Origin: Cystobacter ferrugineus
Lineage (GTDB): Bacteria; Myxococcota; Myxococcia; Myxococcales; Myxococcaceae
Assembly: GCF_001887355.1 (NCBI RefSeq)
Contig: NZ_MPIN01000011.1
Coordinates: forward strand, 187,170-251,169
Direction: 5' to 3'
Length of the DNA: 64,000 bases
Shown here: piece by piece, positions 21,066-30,469 of the stretch
Numbering within the stretch: the stretch's first letter is position 1
How the letters are laid out: the number at the start of each line of letters is the position of its first letter
The notes under the pieces: model-generated
Told to the model about the DNA's origin: nothing
The model's database searches: none
The model's input: the letters and a program-made list of their open reading frames with translations, nothing else
Made by a program: the position numbers and the translations under genes

Positions 21066-24000
21066 GTGCGCTGCCAGACTTGCGGACGACGATGGGCGGG
21101 AACCCACACGGATTGTCCTCGTGGAGCCTCACCCCAGAAAGAGCCGCACCTCGCGCGTGAGCGCGCCCCGCCCCCGTTCGCCATTGCCGGCTACCACCTG
21201 GAAGAGGTGATGGCGCGGGGGGGCTTCGGGACGCTCGTGCGCGCGCATCGGGAGCAGGACGGAGAGCGGGTGGCGCTCAAGGTGGCCCACCCGGAGTCGC
21301 CGCTGGCGTGGTCGCAGCTACACCGGGAAGCCGCCGTGCTGCGTGCCCTGGGAGCCCCCACCGTTCCCGCGGTGTACGAGGTGGGCACCTTCGCCAAGGA
21401 CGTGCCGTACATCGCCATGCAGCTCATCGCCCAGCCCACGCTGGCCGAGCTGCTGGCACGGCGGAGCGGGCCCGTGCCCCCCGACGTGTTCGCCCGGTGT
21501 GCCCAGGCCCTGGTGGACACCCTGGCGGTGGTGCACGCGCGCGGCTTCGTCCACGGCGATCTCAAACCGGAGAACATCTATTACGACGACGCGGCGGGCC
21601 GGGCCGGCTTCTTCGACTTCGGCCTGTCGCGCGCGCTGCACACGCCGGTGGAGCCGATGCCCGACGGCACCCGGTTCATCCCCTCCGAAGGGGCCTTCAC
21701 GGGAACGGCCGAGTACATGGCACCCGAGCAGTGCGAGGGGCGAGCGGACCTGGACACGCGCACGGACCTCTACGCCCTGGGCGTCATCCTCTACGAGCTG
21801 CTCACCGGACAACCGCCCTTCTTTGGCCGGCAGGCGGATGTACTCCAAGCCCACCTCTCGCGCCGTCCCCCCCGGCTCGGAGAGCTGGTCCCCATCACCG
21901 AGTCGCTCGAGCAGGTGGTGTTGCGATGTCTCGCCAAGGAGCGCGACCGGCGCTTCGGGCGCGCGGAGGAGGTCGGAGACGCGCTCCGGGAGGCCCTGTC
22001 CCGCCAGGAGAAGCCCCGCCCGCCCGCCCTGACACCCCCGCCCTACCTGCGGCTGGTGCACCCCGCGCCCCGCCGGCGCACCGTCGCGGTGCTCTTCTTC
22101 CACTCCGGCGCCACCCCCGTCACCCTCCAGAAGGTGCTCGCCAGTTTCGGCGGACATCTGGCCTTCCACGAAGGCACCCGGTTCGCCGGCGTGTTCGATC
22201 CGGACGCGGGCGACAAGCCCCTGCAGCGGGCCCTGCGAGCCGCGGAGGGTCTCGTGGCCCAGGCGCTGGCGACATCCACGCTGCTGGATTTGCTGTCCGT
22301 GGTGGTCCAGCCGCGCCCTGGAGGACCACCGCGCTACCTGGGCAATGCCCTCTCCCGAAAGGAAGATGAACCCGGAGAGGGCGACACCCCGCCCTTCCTG
22401 CTCACCCGTGCCGCGGTGGAGGCCCTGCCCGAGCGGCGGTGCGTCCCGGTGCCCGAGCGGCCAGGTCTCTTCCGGGTCGCCACACTCGCGGTCACCCCCC
22501 AGGAGGTCACCAACCTGAGCCTCGAGAGCGGGGAGCTGGTGGGCCGCGACGAGGAGCTCGCGGAATTGGAGGAGAGCGCGCGGCTGGCCCTGGAGGAGCG
22601 GGCACCCACGTTCGTCACCGTGCTGGGAGGGTGGGGCCATGGCAAGAGCCACCTGGGCGCCACCCTCGTCCAACGGCTCCAGGGCCGGCTGTCCCACGCG
22701 CGGGTGTACTCCTGGCGGGCCCGGCAACCCATCCAGGGCACCCAGGAGGGCTCCCTGCGCACGTTGATCCGCATGGCGCTCGGCGGCGCCTGGCTGGAGC
22801 GGCCACTCCCCGAGGAACTGGGCCTGGCCACCTGCTTCGAGCTGCTGGGGTCCAGGCTGTGCGCGGAGCTGTGGCCCGGCGTGGCCTCCGCCCTGGGCTG
22901 GCTGACCCACACGGCCTCCGAGGTGCGCAGCCGGGCCGCGGCGCCTGGCGCACTGCGCTCGCTGGCCATGCGCGCCGCGGGCGAGCTGCTGGCCGCGCGC
23001 GCCCGCCGTCAGCCCCTCTGCCTCATCCTCGATGATGCCCACTACGCCGAGGAGACGGTCCTGGACGCACTGGAGTACGCGACACGGGCCGGCACCCGCC
23101 ATCCCCTCTGGGTATGCGTGCTGGCCCGCTCGGGCTTCACGCGGGGCCGTCCCTCCTCGGGCACGGGCGCCGCGCACCACCGCCGCCTCGAGCTCGCCCC
23201 CCTCTCCCTCGCCAGCGCGATGGAGCTGTGCCGCCAGCACCTCCGCCCGGCGGAGAACATCCCCGCCGAGGCGCTGGCACGGCTCGCCCATCACGCCCAG
23301 CGCGTTCCCCTGCTCCTCGTGGAGCTGATGCGGGGCCTCAAGCGCCAGGGGCTGGTGCGCCAGCATGCCAGCGGCGGGAGCTGGTACCTGGCCACGGACG
23401 AGCTGGACCGGATTCCGGAGCTGCACCTGGTGGAGTGGCTGGTGGAGCGCGAGCTGAACACCCTGCCCGTGGAGCTCGCCGCGCACGCGCGGCTGTGCGC
23501 GCTGCTCGGCCCGGACTTCACCCTCGAGGAGAACGAGCAGGTGTTGCGCGAGCTGGATCTCAACGGGGGCGCGGAGGACTTCCCGTTGGATCCCCGCCAT
23601 GCCACGCACCGGCTGATGGAGCTGGGGCTGCTGGTGGATGACGGAAGGGGAAACGTCGGCTTCCGCAACGAGCTGCTACGCGCCATGGTGGCGCGCTCCC
23701 TGCCCAAGCAGGATCAGACGCGCATCCACCGGGCGGCCTACCGCCACCACCGGCGCGAGCTGAGGAGCGGGGAGCGCCACCGCCTGCCGCGATTGGCCCT
23801 CCATGCCGCCGCCGCCGGCCTGCGCCAGGAGGCCGCCGCGCTCTACGTCGACCTGGCGGATTCCGCCCGGGCGCGCCACGCCTACCTGGAGGCCGAGTCC
23901 ACCTACACCCGGACGTTGGAGCTCCTGGAAGAAGGCGACGAGTGGCGCCGCCGCCTCGCCCTGCGCGGACGGGGCCTCATGCGCTACCGGGTGGGGCGCT

Positions 24001-25082
24001 ACGAGGACTCGCTGGCGGACTTCGCCGAGGCCGGGAAGCTGGCCCGGCGCATGGGGGCGGTGGGCGAGGAGGTGGAACTGCTGCTGGACGAGGCCATGGC
24101 CCTGGACTGGATGAACGACTATGGCCGTTCCGAGGCGCGGGTCCTGGAGGCGCGGCGGCTGCTGCTCTCCGCCGGGCTGTGCTCCGCCCTGCTCGAGGCG
24201 CGGGTGTGGCTGGGACTGGGGCGCGCGCAGCTTCGCAAGGGCCTCTGGGAGGAAGCCCGCGCCCTTCTGGAGGACGCCGCCGCGCGCGCTCGCGGATTGG
24301 GCGACGCCGGGTACGAGTCCCTGGTGGTGGCCCTGCTCCTGCTGGCCGCCATCCTCCCCACGCTGGGCCGCATCGACGAGGCCGGGCTCATCTTCGAGGA
24401 GGTCATCACCGCCTGCGAGCAGCGGGGGGACCGGCTCCACCTGGGCAGCGCCATCAACAACCGCCGCAACCTCTGGGTGGCGCGCGAGGATCTGCGGAGC
24501 GCGTTGAGAGACCAGGAGCGCGTCATGCAACTGGGGCGCGAGTTGGGCATGGTGGGCTGGGAGTACTTCGCCGAGTACAACATGGGGGAGCTGCTCTACC
24601 AGGCGGGAGACACGCGGGCGGCGCTGCCCCATGTCACCCGCGCCATCGAGCTGGAGCGGCGCCATCCGGAGGTGGCCCCCCGGCCCTGGGCCTTGTTGCT
24701 GGAGGCGCGGGTGCTGGCGTTCACCGGGGAGGACACGCGGGCGCGCGAGGTGTTCACCGCGGTGTGCCGGGAGGTGGAGCGCAGCGGGGCCCGCTTCAGT
24801 CCCGCCGAGGAGGTGCTCCTGCACGCGGTGGAGCTGTCCACCCGCGAGGCGAGCCCCGAGGAATGGCGCGCGCTCCAGGCCCGCTCCGACGGGTGCTCGA
24901 CGGAGCAGGAGCCCTTGGAGGTGTTGGAGCTGTGGGCCCTGGCGCGGCTGCGGCGGGGCGGGCGAGAGGAGGCGGTCGGCCTGCTGGAGGAGGCCCTGCG
25001 CCGCGCCGCCCACATTCCCAATCTCATGCGGGCACGGCTGCGGCGCAGCCTGGAGAGCGCGCGCCTCCCGGGAACGGCCTGA
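21066..25082 (+). CDS. Ser/Thr protein kinase fused to AAA ATPase and TPR region
   Basis: A 1338-residue cytosolic signalling protein. The N-terminus has a small zinc-binding motif (C3-x2-C6). The kinase domain spans ~42-310: glycine loop RGGFGTLV (51-58), catalytic Lys72, HGDLKPEN with Asp165, DFG at ~183 and APE-type TAEYMAPEQ. A linker (~330-480) follows that resembles nucleotide-cyclase-like folds without clear catalytic residues. The AAA/STAND ATPase begins ~490, with Walker A GGWGHGKSH (~520) and Walker B CLILDDAHY (~655). The last ~450 residues are TPR-like helical repeats. Start GTG at 21066. Such kinase-ATPase-TPR fusions are a myxobacterial hallmark; the partner and target are unknown. 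It ends 12 bp from the convergent lipoprotein gene. Confidence 0.9.
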   Translation: MRCQTCGRRWAGTHTDCPRGASPQKEPHLARERAPPPFAIAGYHLEEVMARGGFGTLVRAHREQDGERVALKVAHPESPLAWSQLHREAAVLRALGAPTVPAVYEVGTFAKDVPYIAMQLIAQPTLAELLARRSGPVPPDVFARCAQALVDTLAVVHARGFVHGDLKPENIYYDDAAGRAGFFDFGLSRALHTPVEPMPDGTRFIPSEGAFTGTAEYMAPEQCEGRADLDTRTDLYALGVILYELLTGQPPFFGRQADVLQAHLSRRPPRLGELVPITESLEQVVLRCLAKERDRRFGRAEEVGDALREALSRQEKPRPPALTPPPYLRLVHPAPRRRTVAVLFFHSGATPVTLQKVLASFGGHLAFHEGTRFAGVFDPDAGDKPLQRALRAAEGLVAQALATSTLLDLLSVVVQPRPGGPPRYLGNALSRKEDEPGEGDTPPFLLTRAAVEALPERRCVPVPERPGLFRVATLAVTPQEVTNLSLESGELVGRDEELAELEESARLALEERAPTFVTVLGGWGHGKSHLGATLVQRLQGRLSHARVYSWRARQPIQGTQEGSLRTLIRMALGGAWLERPLPEELGLATCFELLGSRLCAELWPGVASALGWLTHTASEVRSRAAAPGALRSLAMRAAGELLAARARRQPLCLILDDAHYAEETVLDALEYATRAGTRHPLWVCVLARSGFTRGRPSSGTGAAHHRRLELAPLSLASAMELCRQHLRPAENIPAEALARLAHHAQRVPLLLVELMRGLKRQGLVRQHASGGSWYLATDELDRIPELHLVEWLVERELNTLPVELAAHARLCALLGPDFTLEENEQVLRELDLNGGAEDFPLDPRHATHRLMELGLLVDDGRGNVGFRNELLRAMVARSLPKQDQTRIHRAAYRHHRRELRSGERHRLPRLALHAAAAGLRQEAAALYVDLADSARARHAYLEAESTYTRTLELLEEGDEWRRRLALRGRGLMRYRVGRYEDSLADFAEAGKLARRMGAVGEEVELLLDEAMALDWMNDYGRSEARVLEARRLLLSAGLCSALLEARVWLGLGRAQLRKGLWEEARALLEDAAARARGLGDAGYESLVVALLLLAAILPTLGRIDEAGLIFEEVITACEQRGDRLHLGSAINNRRNLWVAREDLRSALRDQERVMQLGRELGMVGWEYFAEYNMGELLYQAGDTRAALPHVTRAIELERRHPEVAPRPWALLLEARVLAFTGEDTRAREVFTAVCREVERSGARFSPAEEVLLHAVELSTREASPEEWRALQARSDGCSTEQEPLEVLELWALARLRRGGREEAVGLLEEALRRAAHIPNLMRARLRRSLESARLPGTA

Positions 25083-25094
25083 GCACGCTCGTCC

Positions 25095-26087
25095 TCACGG
25101 GCAGGGACCGCAGTCTTTGCAGTTATTGTAGTGTTGCTGGTCGCCGCACGTCTCCGACACCTGGCAGACGCCATCACCGCAAATATAGACGTCCGAGCTC
25201 CGGAGTCGGGTGGTGAGCGGGGCGTACGTCTTCCCGCCATAGGTGCATTGCGTGTAGTAGGTCTTCGTGGAGTCGAGCTTGCAGTAGCTCGAGCAGGAGC
25301 CCACGTGGACGAGCGGCGGGCACTCCAGGCTCGCGCCTTTGTCCTGGGAAGCGAGCCCACAGGCCCGGATGCTGCTCTCCTTTGAATTCAGGTTGGAGCC
25401 CCGGCAGACATACGCGGAGTCCCCCGCGGCCAGGTTTCCGAAGAAGGCCCCCTCCAACACGGAGAACGTGGTGAGTTCGTTGCTCTCCCTGGGGAGGGGG
25501 ACCCCCTTGGCATTCAGGCCCTGCACCGAGACGAGCACCTGCAGGCCGTACTTGTTCGTGTGGGCCGCCAGACAGGCCGTGATGAGTTGCTGCTCCCACT
25601 CCGTCGCGGGCAGCCCGCCGACCCAGTCCGGCGTGAGCCCGAGCACCCCATCCCAGGTATAGCTCACCTGGGTGACCGGGTTGGTCCACGTGCGGCTCTG
25701 CCCACTGGCGACGGCGCAGCCGACCACGTACTTCATGACCATGTTGGAGTACCCCTCCGGGTTGGCGTTGAACCAATCCTGGAACGTCGTGGTACTCAGT
25801 CCGTTCATGATGAGCCCATTCATGATGAGCCCATTGGTGGAAAGCCCGTTCATGATGAGCCCATTCATGATGAGCCCATTGGGAGTCATGCTGTTGATGG
25901 ACTGCAACGGACTCTCCACCGTGCTGGACAACTCTGGCTCATGGGCAAACGGCGCCACCTCGCTGTGGCCACAGCCAAGAATGGCCACCCAGAGCACCTG
26001 TGCCCCGAGCAGCAAGCCCCCCCATCCCCGGGAACGCGCGGGCCGGCCCATGAGCGAAACGCTCTCACCTCCGATTACTGGCTTCAT
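25095..26087 (-). CDS. Lipoprotein with NGLIM pentapeptide repeats and Cys-rich tail
   Basis: A 330-residue exported lipoprotein. The signal peptide ends in a lipobox (LWVAILGC). After an acidic linker there are six perfect five-residue units in the order NGLIM, NGLIM, NGLST, repeated twice. The remaining ~230 residues are a globular domain (DWFNANPEGYSNMVMKYVVG onward) with paired cysteines, ending in a strongly Cys-rich tail (ICGDGVCQVSETCGDQ then CKDCGPCP). Surface proteins with asparagine-glycine-leucine repeats followed by this domain are typical of Cystobacterineae and are of unknown function. The ATG at 26087 has GGGGGA upstream. Convergent with the kinase gene. Confidence 0.8.
   Translation of the reverse strand: MKPVIGGESVSLMGRPARSRGWGGLLLGAQVLWVAILGCGHSEVAPFAHEPELSSTVESPLQSINSMTPNGLIMNGLIMNGLSTNGLIMNGLIMNGLSTTTFQDWFNANPEGYSNMVMKYVVGCAVASGQSRTWTNPVTQVSYTWDGVLGLTPDWVGGLPATEWEQQLITACLAAHTNKYGLQVLVSVQGLNAKGVPLPRESNELTTFSVLEGAFFGNLAAGDSAYVCRGSNLNSKESSIRACGLASQDKGASLECPPLVHVGSCSSYCKLDSTKTYYTQCTYGGKTYAPLTTRLRSSDVYICGDGVCQVSETCGDQQHYNNCKDCGPCP
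25791..25880 (-). repeat. 15-bp tandem repeats coding NGLIM/NGLST
   Basis: Six 15-bp units, forward-strand form CATGATGAGCCCATT or its variants, arranged as two 45-bp blocks. They are in frame in the lipoprotein gene and should change length by slippage without a frameshift. Confidence 0.85.
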
Positions 26088-26280
26088 GAATCCATCCCCC
26101 CATTGACAGCCAGGAAACCACGGGGCCTCACCTGAAGCCCTCGGGAGTGCGCCAGGAAGGCGATTCCCAGTCCAACACGGAATACAGACTAACCCCAAAA
26201 AACATGGACCCCCAGGACAAGGCCCAGCCAACTGTCTCTTTTGAGATAGGGTGCCTGCGATTGTCACCTGGGCGGCAGGT

Positions 26281-27966
26281 TCATTGTCCTCGGGTCGTGG
26301 AGCGCACAGCCAGCGACACCAGCCCGAACAGTGCGTCCAGCACCGCCGAGAGACTCTGGAACCGGGGCGTGTACACGTTCTTGGAGATCCACAGCGCGGG
26401 CAGGTGGACATCCGGCTGACCGAGGCCGGTGCACAGGAAGTCGCGGGCCCGTCCGAGCGCGTTCCGGAGCGAGGCCTGCTCGGAGAGCGTGAGGAACTCC
26501 GAGCCCTGCTTCAGCAGGCGCACCAGCCCCGACGCGACATACGCGCTCTCCTCCAGGGTGGGCGCCTGCTGCCCCCAGCCACCGCCGCGCTCCCGTGCCA
26601 GGCACTCGGTGAGGATCTCCCTGACCTTGGCCGGATACGTGGCACGCACCGCCTCCAGGCTCAGCCACTTCTGCACCCCGTAGGTCCAGGTGGCATGCCA
26701 CTTGTCATGGTGGAGCTGCTCGAAGTCCTGGCCCTCGGGCCGGAGCTGCTCCAGGAGCCGCCGCGACAGGGTCTGGGTAGCGGGGTCTTGCGTGAACCGC
26801 ACGCCGAAAGCCTCCTTCGCCAGTTCCAGCGCCAGCAGCGAGTGAAGCAACGCGGACGGGGACGGGTGCAGTTCATGCGGGTAGCAGAAGAAGGTCCCGT
26901 CCTCGCGCTGAAAGCGGAGCAGGCCCGCGGTGGACATGGGCTTGAGGCCCCGGACGCCCAGTTGGGTGAGCGCGGAGTAGAGCGCGAAGGCCACCGCGGT
27001 GTCGTCCAGGTCGGGCAAGGCGCTGTTGTTCGTGTCCCAGGACACCCGCCCCTCCTCGTCGATGTTCGTCTCCTGGTAGATGCGCACCAACACCTCGCGG
27101 ATGGACTCGTCGCGGGCGATCTCGAAGAAGTTGCCGGAGAGCAGCCATGGGCGCACGTTCCAGAGCCGCCGGGAGGTGGTGATGGGGTGCAGGTTCGGAA
27201 AGCCCGCCTGCCGGTAGTCGTCGAACGTGTCGCGCAGGTATTGGGTCAGCCGCGCGGGGACCTTCCGCTTCTTCTCGGTGAGGAGGAGCATCACCGCCGC
27301 GGTGGCCGCTGGCGACAACCCGATGGCCCCGTTCGGGAGCATCATCCCGAGCAGCGCATCCTCTTCCCCGGGCGCCAGCGGAATGAGGGCCGCGAGCTCG
27401 GCCGTGTAGCTCAGGGTGCAGCCCGCGTCGAACAGCCGGCCAGCCCGCCGCAACAGCTCCAGCTTCTTGTCGCCCTTGCGATCCAGCGCCTCGATGAACT
27501 CCCGAGACCGGGCGCTGAGCGGCAGGTGAAGCTGGTGCCGCTCCAGCCACTTCAAGAGCTTGGGCACCAGCAGCTCGAACGCCACCGTGTCATGGTGGGG
27601 GTACTCACGGCAGCGCGCGAGCAGGGCCTCCACGCTGGCCCCCAGGGCATCGCGCCGGGGCACGGGCCGCTCCAGCCGCAGCAGGGCCATGGCCACCGCC
27701 AGGGTGTCCACGAGCGCCGAGTGGGGCATATAGCTGGCATCCCCCCAGGCTCCGCTCGCGTCCTGCTGGGAGAGCAGCAACGTGAGGTGCTTGTCCCGCT
27801 CGGCGTCGTTGAAGAAGCCGCAGCAGAGCACCCAGGCCAGATCGTAGACGGAGAGGTTCCAGTCCCCCGTGTCCGCGAGCAGGGCATGGAAGTGCTGCCG
27901 TACCCGGGGAATGAGCGACGCGGAATCCACGGCGTGAGCAGAGGTTTGAAGAGAGAGCCGGGACAT
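26281..27966 (-). CDS. Class II diterpene cyclase (copalyl-diphosphate-synthase-like)
   Basis: A 561-residue soluble enzyme that should protonate geranylgeranyl diphosphate and cyclise it to a bicyclic diphosphate without removing the diphosphate. The key evidence is the class II DxDD acid motif, DLDD at residues 319-322 (PDLDDTAVAF). Other family features: SVYDLAWVLC near residue 40, a QQDASGAWGD motif (compare QxxDGSWG), and the NVRPWL and HPSPSALLHSLLALELAKE segments. The two-domain helical layout and length fit bacterial enzymes such as Rv3377c (501 residues). The class I DDxxD motif is absent and no class I synthase, GGPP synthase or P450 lies nearby, so the downstream steps must be encoded elsewhere. 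ATG at 27966 is preferred; a TTG at 27996 would add ten residues. Confidence 0.88.
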   Translation of the reverse strand: MSRLSLQTSAHAVDSASLIPRVRQHFHALLADTGDWNLSVYDLAWVLCCGFFNDAERDKHLTLLLSQQDASGAWGDASYMPHSALVDTLAVAMALLRLERPVPRRDALGASVEALLARCREYPHHDTVAFELLVPKLLKWLERHQLHLPLSARSREFIEALDRKGDKKLELLRRAGRLFDAGCTLSYTAELAALIPLAPGEEDALLGMMLPNGAIGLSPAATAAVMLLLTEKKRKVPARLTQYLRDTFDDYRQAGFPNLHPITTSRRLWNVRPWLLSGNFFEIARDESIREVLVRIYQETNIDEEGRVSWDTNNSALPDLDDTAVAFALYSALTQLGVRGLKPMSTAGLLRFQREDGTFFCYPHELHPSPSALLHSLLALELAKEAFGVRFTQDPATQTLSRRLLEQLRPEGQDFEQLHHDKWHATWTYGVQKWLSLEAVRATYPAKVREILTECLARERGGGWGQQAPTLEESAYVASGLVRLLKQGSEFLTLSEQASLRNALGRARDFLCTGLGQPDVHLPALWISKNVYTPRFQSLSAVLDALFGLVSLAVRSTTRGQ

Positions 27967-28020
27967 GATGGACGAGGTGAAGAAGGACTGGAGCAATCGC
28001 GGAACGTGCTCTCGAGTGGA

Positions 28021-28073
28021 GAGAGTGTGTGCTCTCCCCTAGAGTGATCAATCCAAACTTGCGCCGTCAAGTT
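28021..28073. promoter_or_regulatory. Candidate operator palindromes upstream of cyclase
   Basis: Two inverted repeats lie 55-110 bp upstream of the cyclase start: GAGAG/CTCTC at about 28021-28036 and AACTTG/CAAGTT at 28056-28073, the latter inside a longer imperfect palindrome in an AT-richer patch. Candidate regulator binding sites only. Confidence 0.3.
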
Positions 28074-28135
28074 GATGATTGATTTTCACTCCGTCCATGA
28101 CGTCTTGAAACCAGAACTTCTGCAATCCGCCCGTC

Positions 28136-28816
28136 GTGCTCCGGCATCGGGCCCGTACTCCTGGTTATTGGACAGCAGCGGATCGTCCCAGCCATCCGTG
28201 GCTCGGAGGAACCCCGCGCTCCCACTCGGAGTCTCACATCGCGGCGGGAGCCGATCTCGGCAGCATCGACTGGCTCTACGAGGAGTGCCTGGAGACCAGC
28301 GAGGAAGCCATCCCTCGGCTGGTGGCATCGACCCGCCGATTCCAGGAGATGGTGCGCCTGGAGACCGCGGCGGAGGCGCTGCGGCGTCTCGATCGCACCA
28401 GACGCGCGGCCGCGGTGCATGGAGGCCCTGGCGCTGCGCCTCGAGGACCTGGCTCCGCAGAGCACGTCCTTCTCCGAAGCAGACTCGTCGGCTCGCGCCC
28501 GGCGAAGGCGACCGCCGCGCGCTCCATCATCGCATCCGCGAACACGCCCAGGTGGAGCTCCTTGACACGGGGGCCTCTTTGCGGCCCATGCGCCTGAGCA
28601 GGGAGGCCACCCGTTCGGAGTCCTCGGGGCCGAGAGCACCTCGCGCTGCCCGCGGAAAGCACTCCTCGAAAAGCTCGCGCTCGGTGGGGGCGGGGCCCGG
28701 GACGAAGCGGGACGGCCTCGGCAGCGACAGCAGCGCGCTGGCTTCTTCCCGGGAAAGCGAGACGCGGGTGCGGTAGCCGACGGGCGAGGCGGTCTCGAGC
28801 GACTCGGGCAGGTGCT
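28136..28816. pseudogene. Degraded region with two protein relics
   Basis: Between the cyclase and the Cys-rich peptide gene there is no intact gene. On the plus strand around 28240-28400 a protein-like stretch reads ADLGSIDWLYEECLETSEEA and then IPRLVASTRRFQEMVRLETA, without a credible start. On the minus strand from 28816 a second stretch reads HLPESLETASPVGYRTRVSL, then SREEASALLSLPRPSRFVPG and PTERELFEECFPRAARG, and loses frame near 28560. I do not recognise either family. They overlap only partly and look like unrelated fragments of decayed genes. Confidence 0.4.
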
Positions 28817-29009
28817 AGCGGCTGTCTCTGGTTCTGAGACACGAGAACCGAAGGCTGGCAAGCACCGATGAAAAGGAATGTGTTCCTTGCGGAAATTGAG
28901 AAAGCAATAACAGCACAGACATCTTGATTCACTTTGACTCAACCAGGACTCGTAGTTGAAAATGGATAATCGGAACTCACCAGTTCCACTCACCACGAAA
29001 GGGTGCATC

Positions 29010-29288
29010 ATGATGAAGACACTGAAGATGGGACTGCTCGGATTGGCGTTGGGGGTGGGCGGGGCCCTGGTTCTTCCCTCGACGGAGGCCGTGGCGCAGA
29101 CGGGTGGCAGCATTCCCGACAGCGGCTCCGCGTCGCCCGGGACGGGGGGCTCGAGCCAGGCCTGCTGCTCGACCTGCAACCCCAACTACTCGGCATGCAT
29201 CAACAAATCTGGCAATAACCCAGTGCTCATCGCCGCATGTACGGTGGTCCGCGCCGCGTGCGAGAACAGCTGTTACCGCACCTGCTGA
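29010..29288 (+). CDS. Small secreted Cys-rich peptide, family copy 1
   Basis: A 92-residue precursor with a Sec signal peptide (MMKTLKMGLLGLALGVGGAL, then VLPSTEAVA with an AXA-type cleavage site). The mature part has a Gly/Ser/Pro linker and eight cysteines in a dense block: CCSTCNPNYSAC, then AACTVVRAAC, ENSCYRTC. The first 18 codons are nearly identical in DNA and protein to the gene at 52993-53235, yet the mature regions differ. That contrast between fixed leader and variable Cys-rich core is the striking point. It lies about 160 bp upstream of, and on the same strand as, the JmjC/cupin-like hydroxylase. ATG at 29010 or 29013 (MM); function unknown, with secreted toxin, signal or matrix peptide all possible. 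Confidence 0.7.
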   Translation: MMKTLKMGLLGLALGVGGALVLPSTEAVAQTGGSIPDSGSASPGTGGSSQACCSTCNPNYSACINKSGNNPVLIAACTVVRAACENSCYRTC

Positions 29289-29447
29289 CGCGCGCCCCCG
29301 GGCCGGGCAGGTGGTGCGCCCAGCCCGCGCCGAGGGATGGGGGCCCACGTGAGCCACGCTCCCTGGGTTGCTGAAACATGCCCATGGAGACGGCCCGCGC
29401 GGTCTGGTTGGATGGCCCCACGCCATCCACCCGCCGCAGGTCGCCCC

Positions 29448-30458
29448 ATGTCTTCAACAACCTCCCGTCTCTCCCCCGAGTGGCAGCAGTGGCTGGCGGA
29501 GAACCTCGCCCAGGGCGCCACTCCCGAGGAGCTCATCACCCCGCTGCGCTCGGCCGGCGTGAGCGAGGAGGTGGCGCGCGAGGAGGTGGCCGCCGCGGCT
29601 CAACACCCCTTCGTGCGCGCGGGACGCAGCATCGCCCGCCGCTACGCGCGGCTGGAGTCGCTGATGGACGTCTACAGCGACCTGCACCGCCAGGCGGGCC
29701 ATCACCTCGGCGTTGAGAAGCGGGCCGGACTGTCCGCCGAGGAGTTCTTCACCCGCTACTACTTCGGCCACCGCCCCGTCGTGCTGCAAGGGCTCATGGA
29801 GGACTGGCCCGCCCGGCGCCGCTGGTCCCTCGACTACTTCCGAGAGACGTGCGGCGAGGCCGAGGTGGAGATCATGTCCGGCCGCGACGCCAACCCCCAC
29901 CATCCCTTCGAGCACGACCGGCACCGCTCCACCGTCCGCATGGCGGAGTTCCTCCGGATGATCGCCGAGGCGGGCGAGACGAACGACTTCTACATGGTGC
30001 CGCGCAACGACAACTGGCAACGCGAGGGACTGCGCCGCTTGCGCGAGGACATCCGCGCCACTCACGGCATCATCGATCCGTCTCTCGATCCCCGCTCGAT
30101 GACGCTGCTGCTCGGACCCGCTGGCACCGTCACCCCACTCCACCATGACAAGACGAACGTCCTGCTGGGCCAGGTGCTCGGCCGCAAGCACTGCAAGCTC
30201 GTTCCTTCCTTCCAGCCCCACCGGGTGTACCCGCGCGACGGGACCTTCAGCCACGTGGATGCCGCGAACCCGGACCCCTCGCTCCATCCCGCCTTCCTGG
30301 AGGCCCACACGGTGCAGGTGGTGGTCGAACCGGGGGAGTTCCTCTTCATCCCGGTGGGCTGGTGGCACTGGGTGCGCGCGCTCGACGTGAGCGCCACCGT
30401 CACCTTCCTTCACTTCCAACTCCCAGAGGGGAACACCTACATGGAGTTCCCCGCCTGA
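29448..30458 (+). CDS. JmjC/cupin-like Fe(II)/2-oxoglutarate-dependent hydroxylase
   Basis: A 336-residue soluble protein. Residues 1-70 form a small helical domain (SPEWQQWLAENLAQGATPEE). Residues ~105-330 are a cupin_8/JmjC-type double-stranded beta helix with PVVLQGLMEDWPARRRWSLDY (family RPVVxxGxxxxWPA...W signature), the facial-triad HxD within PLHHDKTNVLLGQ (His232, Asp234) and the distal His in FIPVGWWHWVRAL. Relatives hydroxylate protein side chains (Asn, His, Lys, Arg) or small molecules using Fe(II), O2 and 2-oxoglutarate. The neighbours are a Cys-rich secreted peptide upstream and a convergent 52-residue peptide gene whose stop lies 12 bp away, both conceivable substrates by proximity only. 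ATG 29448. Confidence 0.85.
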   Translation: MSSTTSRLSPEWQQWLAENLAQGATPEELITPLRSAGVSEEVAREEVAAAAQHPFVRAGRSIARRYARLESLMDVYSDLHRQAGHHLGVEKRAGLSAEEFFTRYYFGHRPVVLQGLMEDWPARRRWSLDYFRETCGEAEVEIMSGRDANPHHPFEHDRHRSTVRMAEFLRMIAEAGETNDFYMVPRNDNWQREGLRRLREDIRATHGIIDPSLDPRSMTLLLGPAGTVTPLHHDKTNVLLGQVLGRKHCKLVPSFQPHRVYPRDGTFSHVDAANPDPSLHPAFLEAHTVQVVVEPGEFLFIPVGWWHWVRALDVSATVTFLHFQLPEGNTYMEFPA

Positions 30459-30469
30459 GCCCGCGGCGC

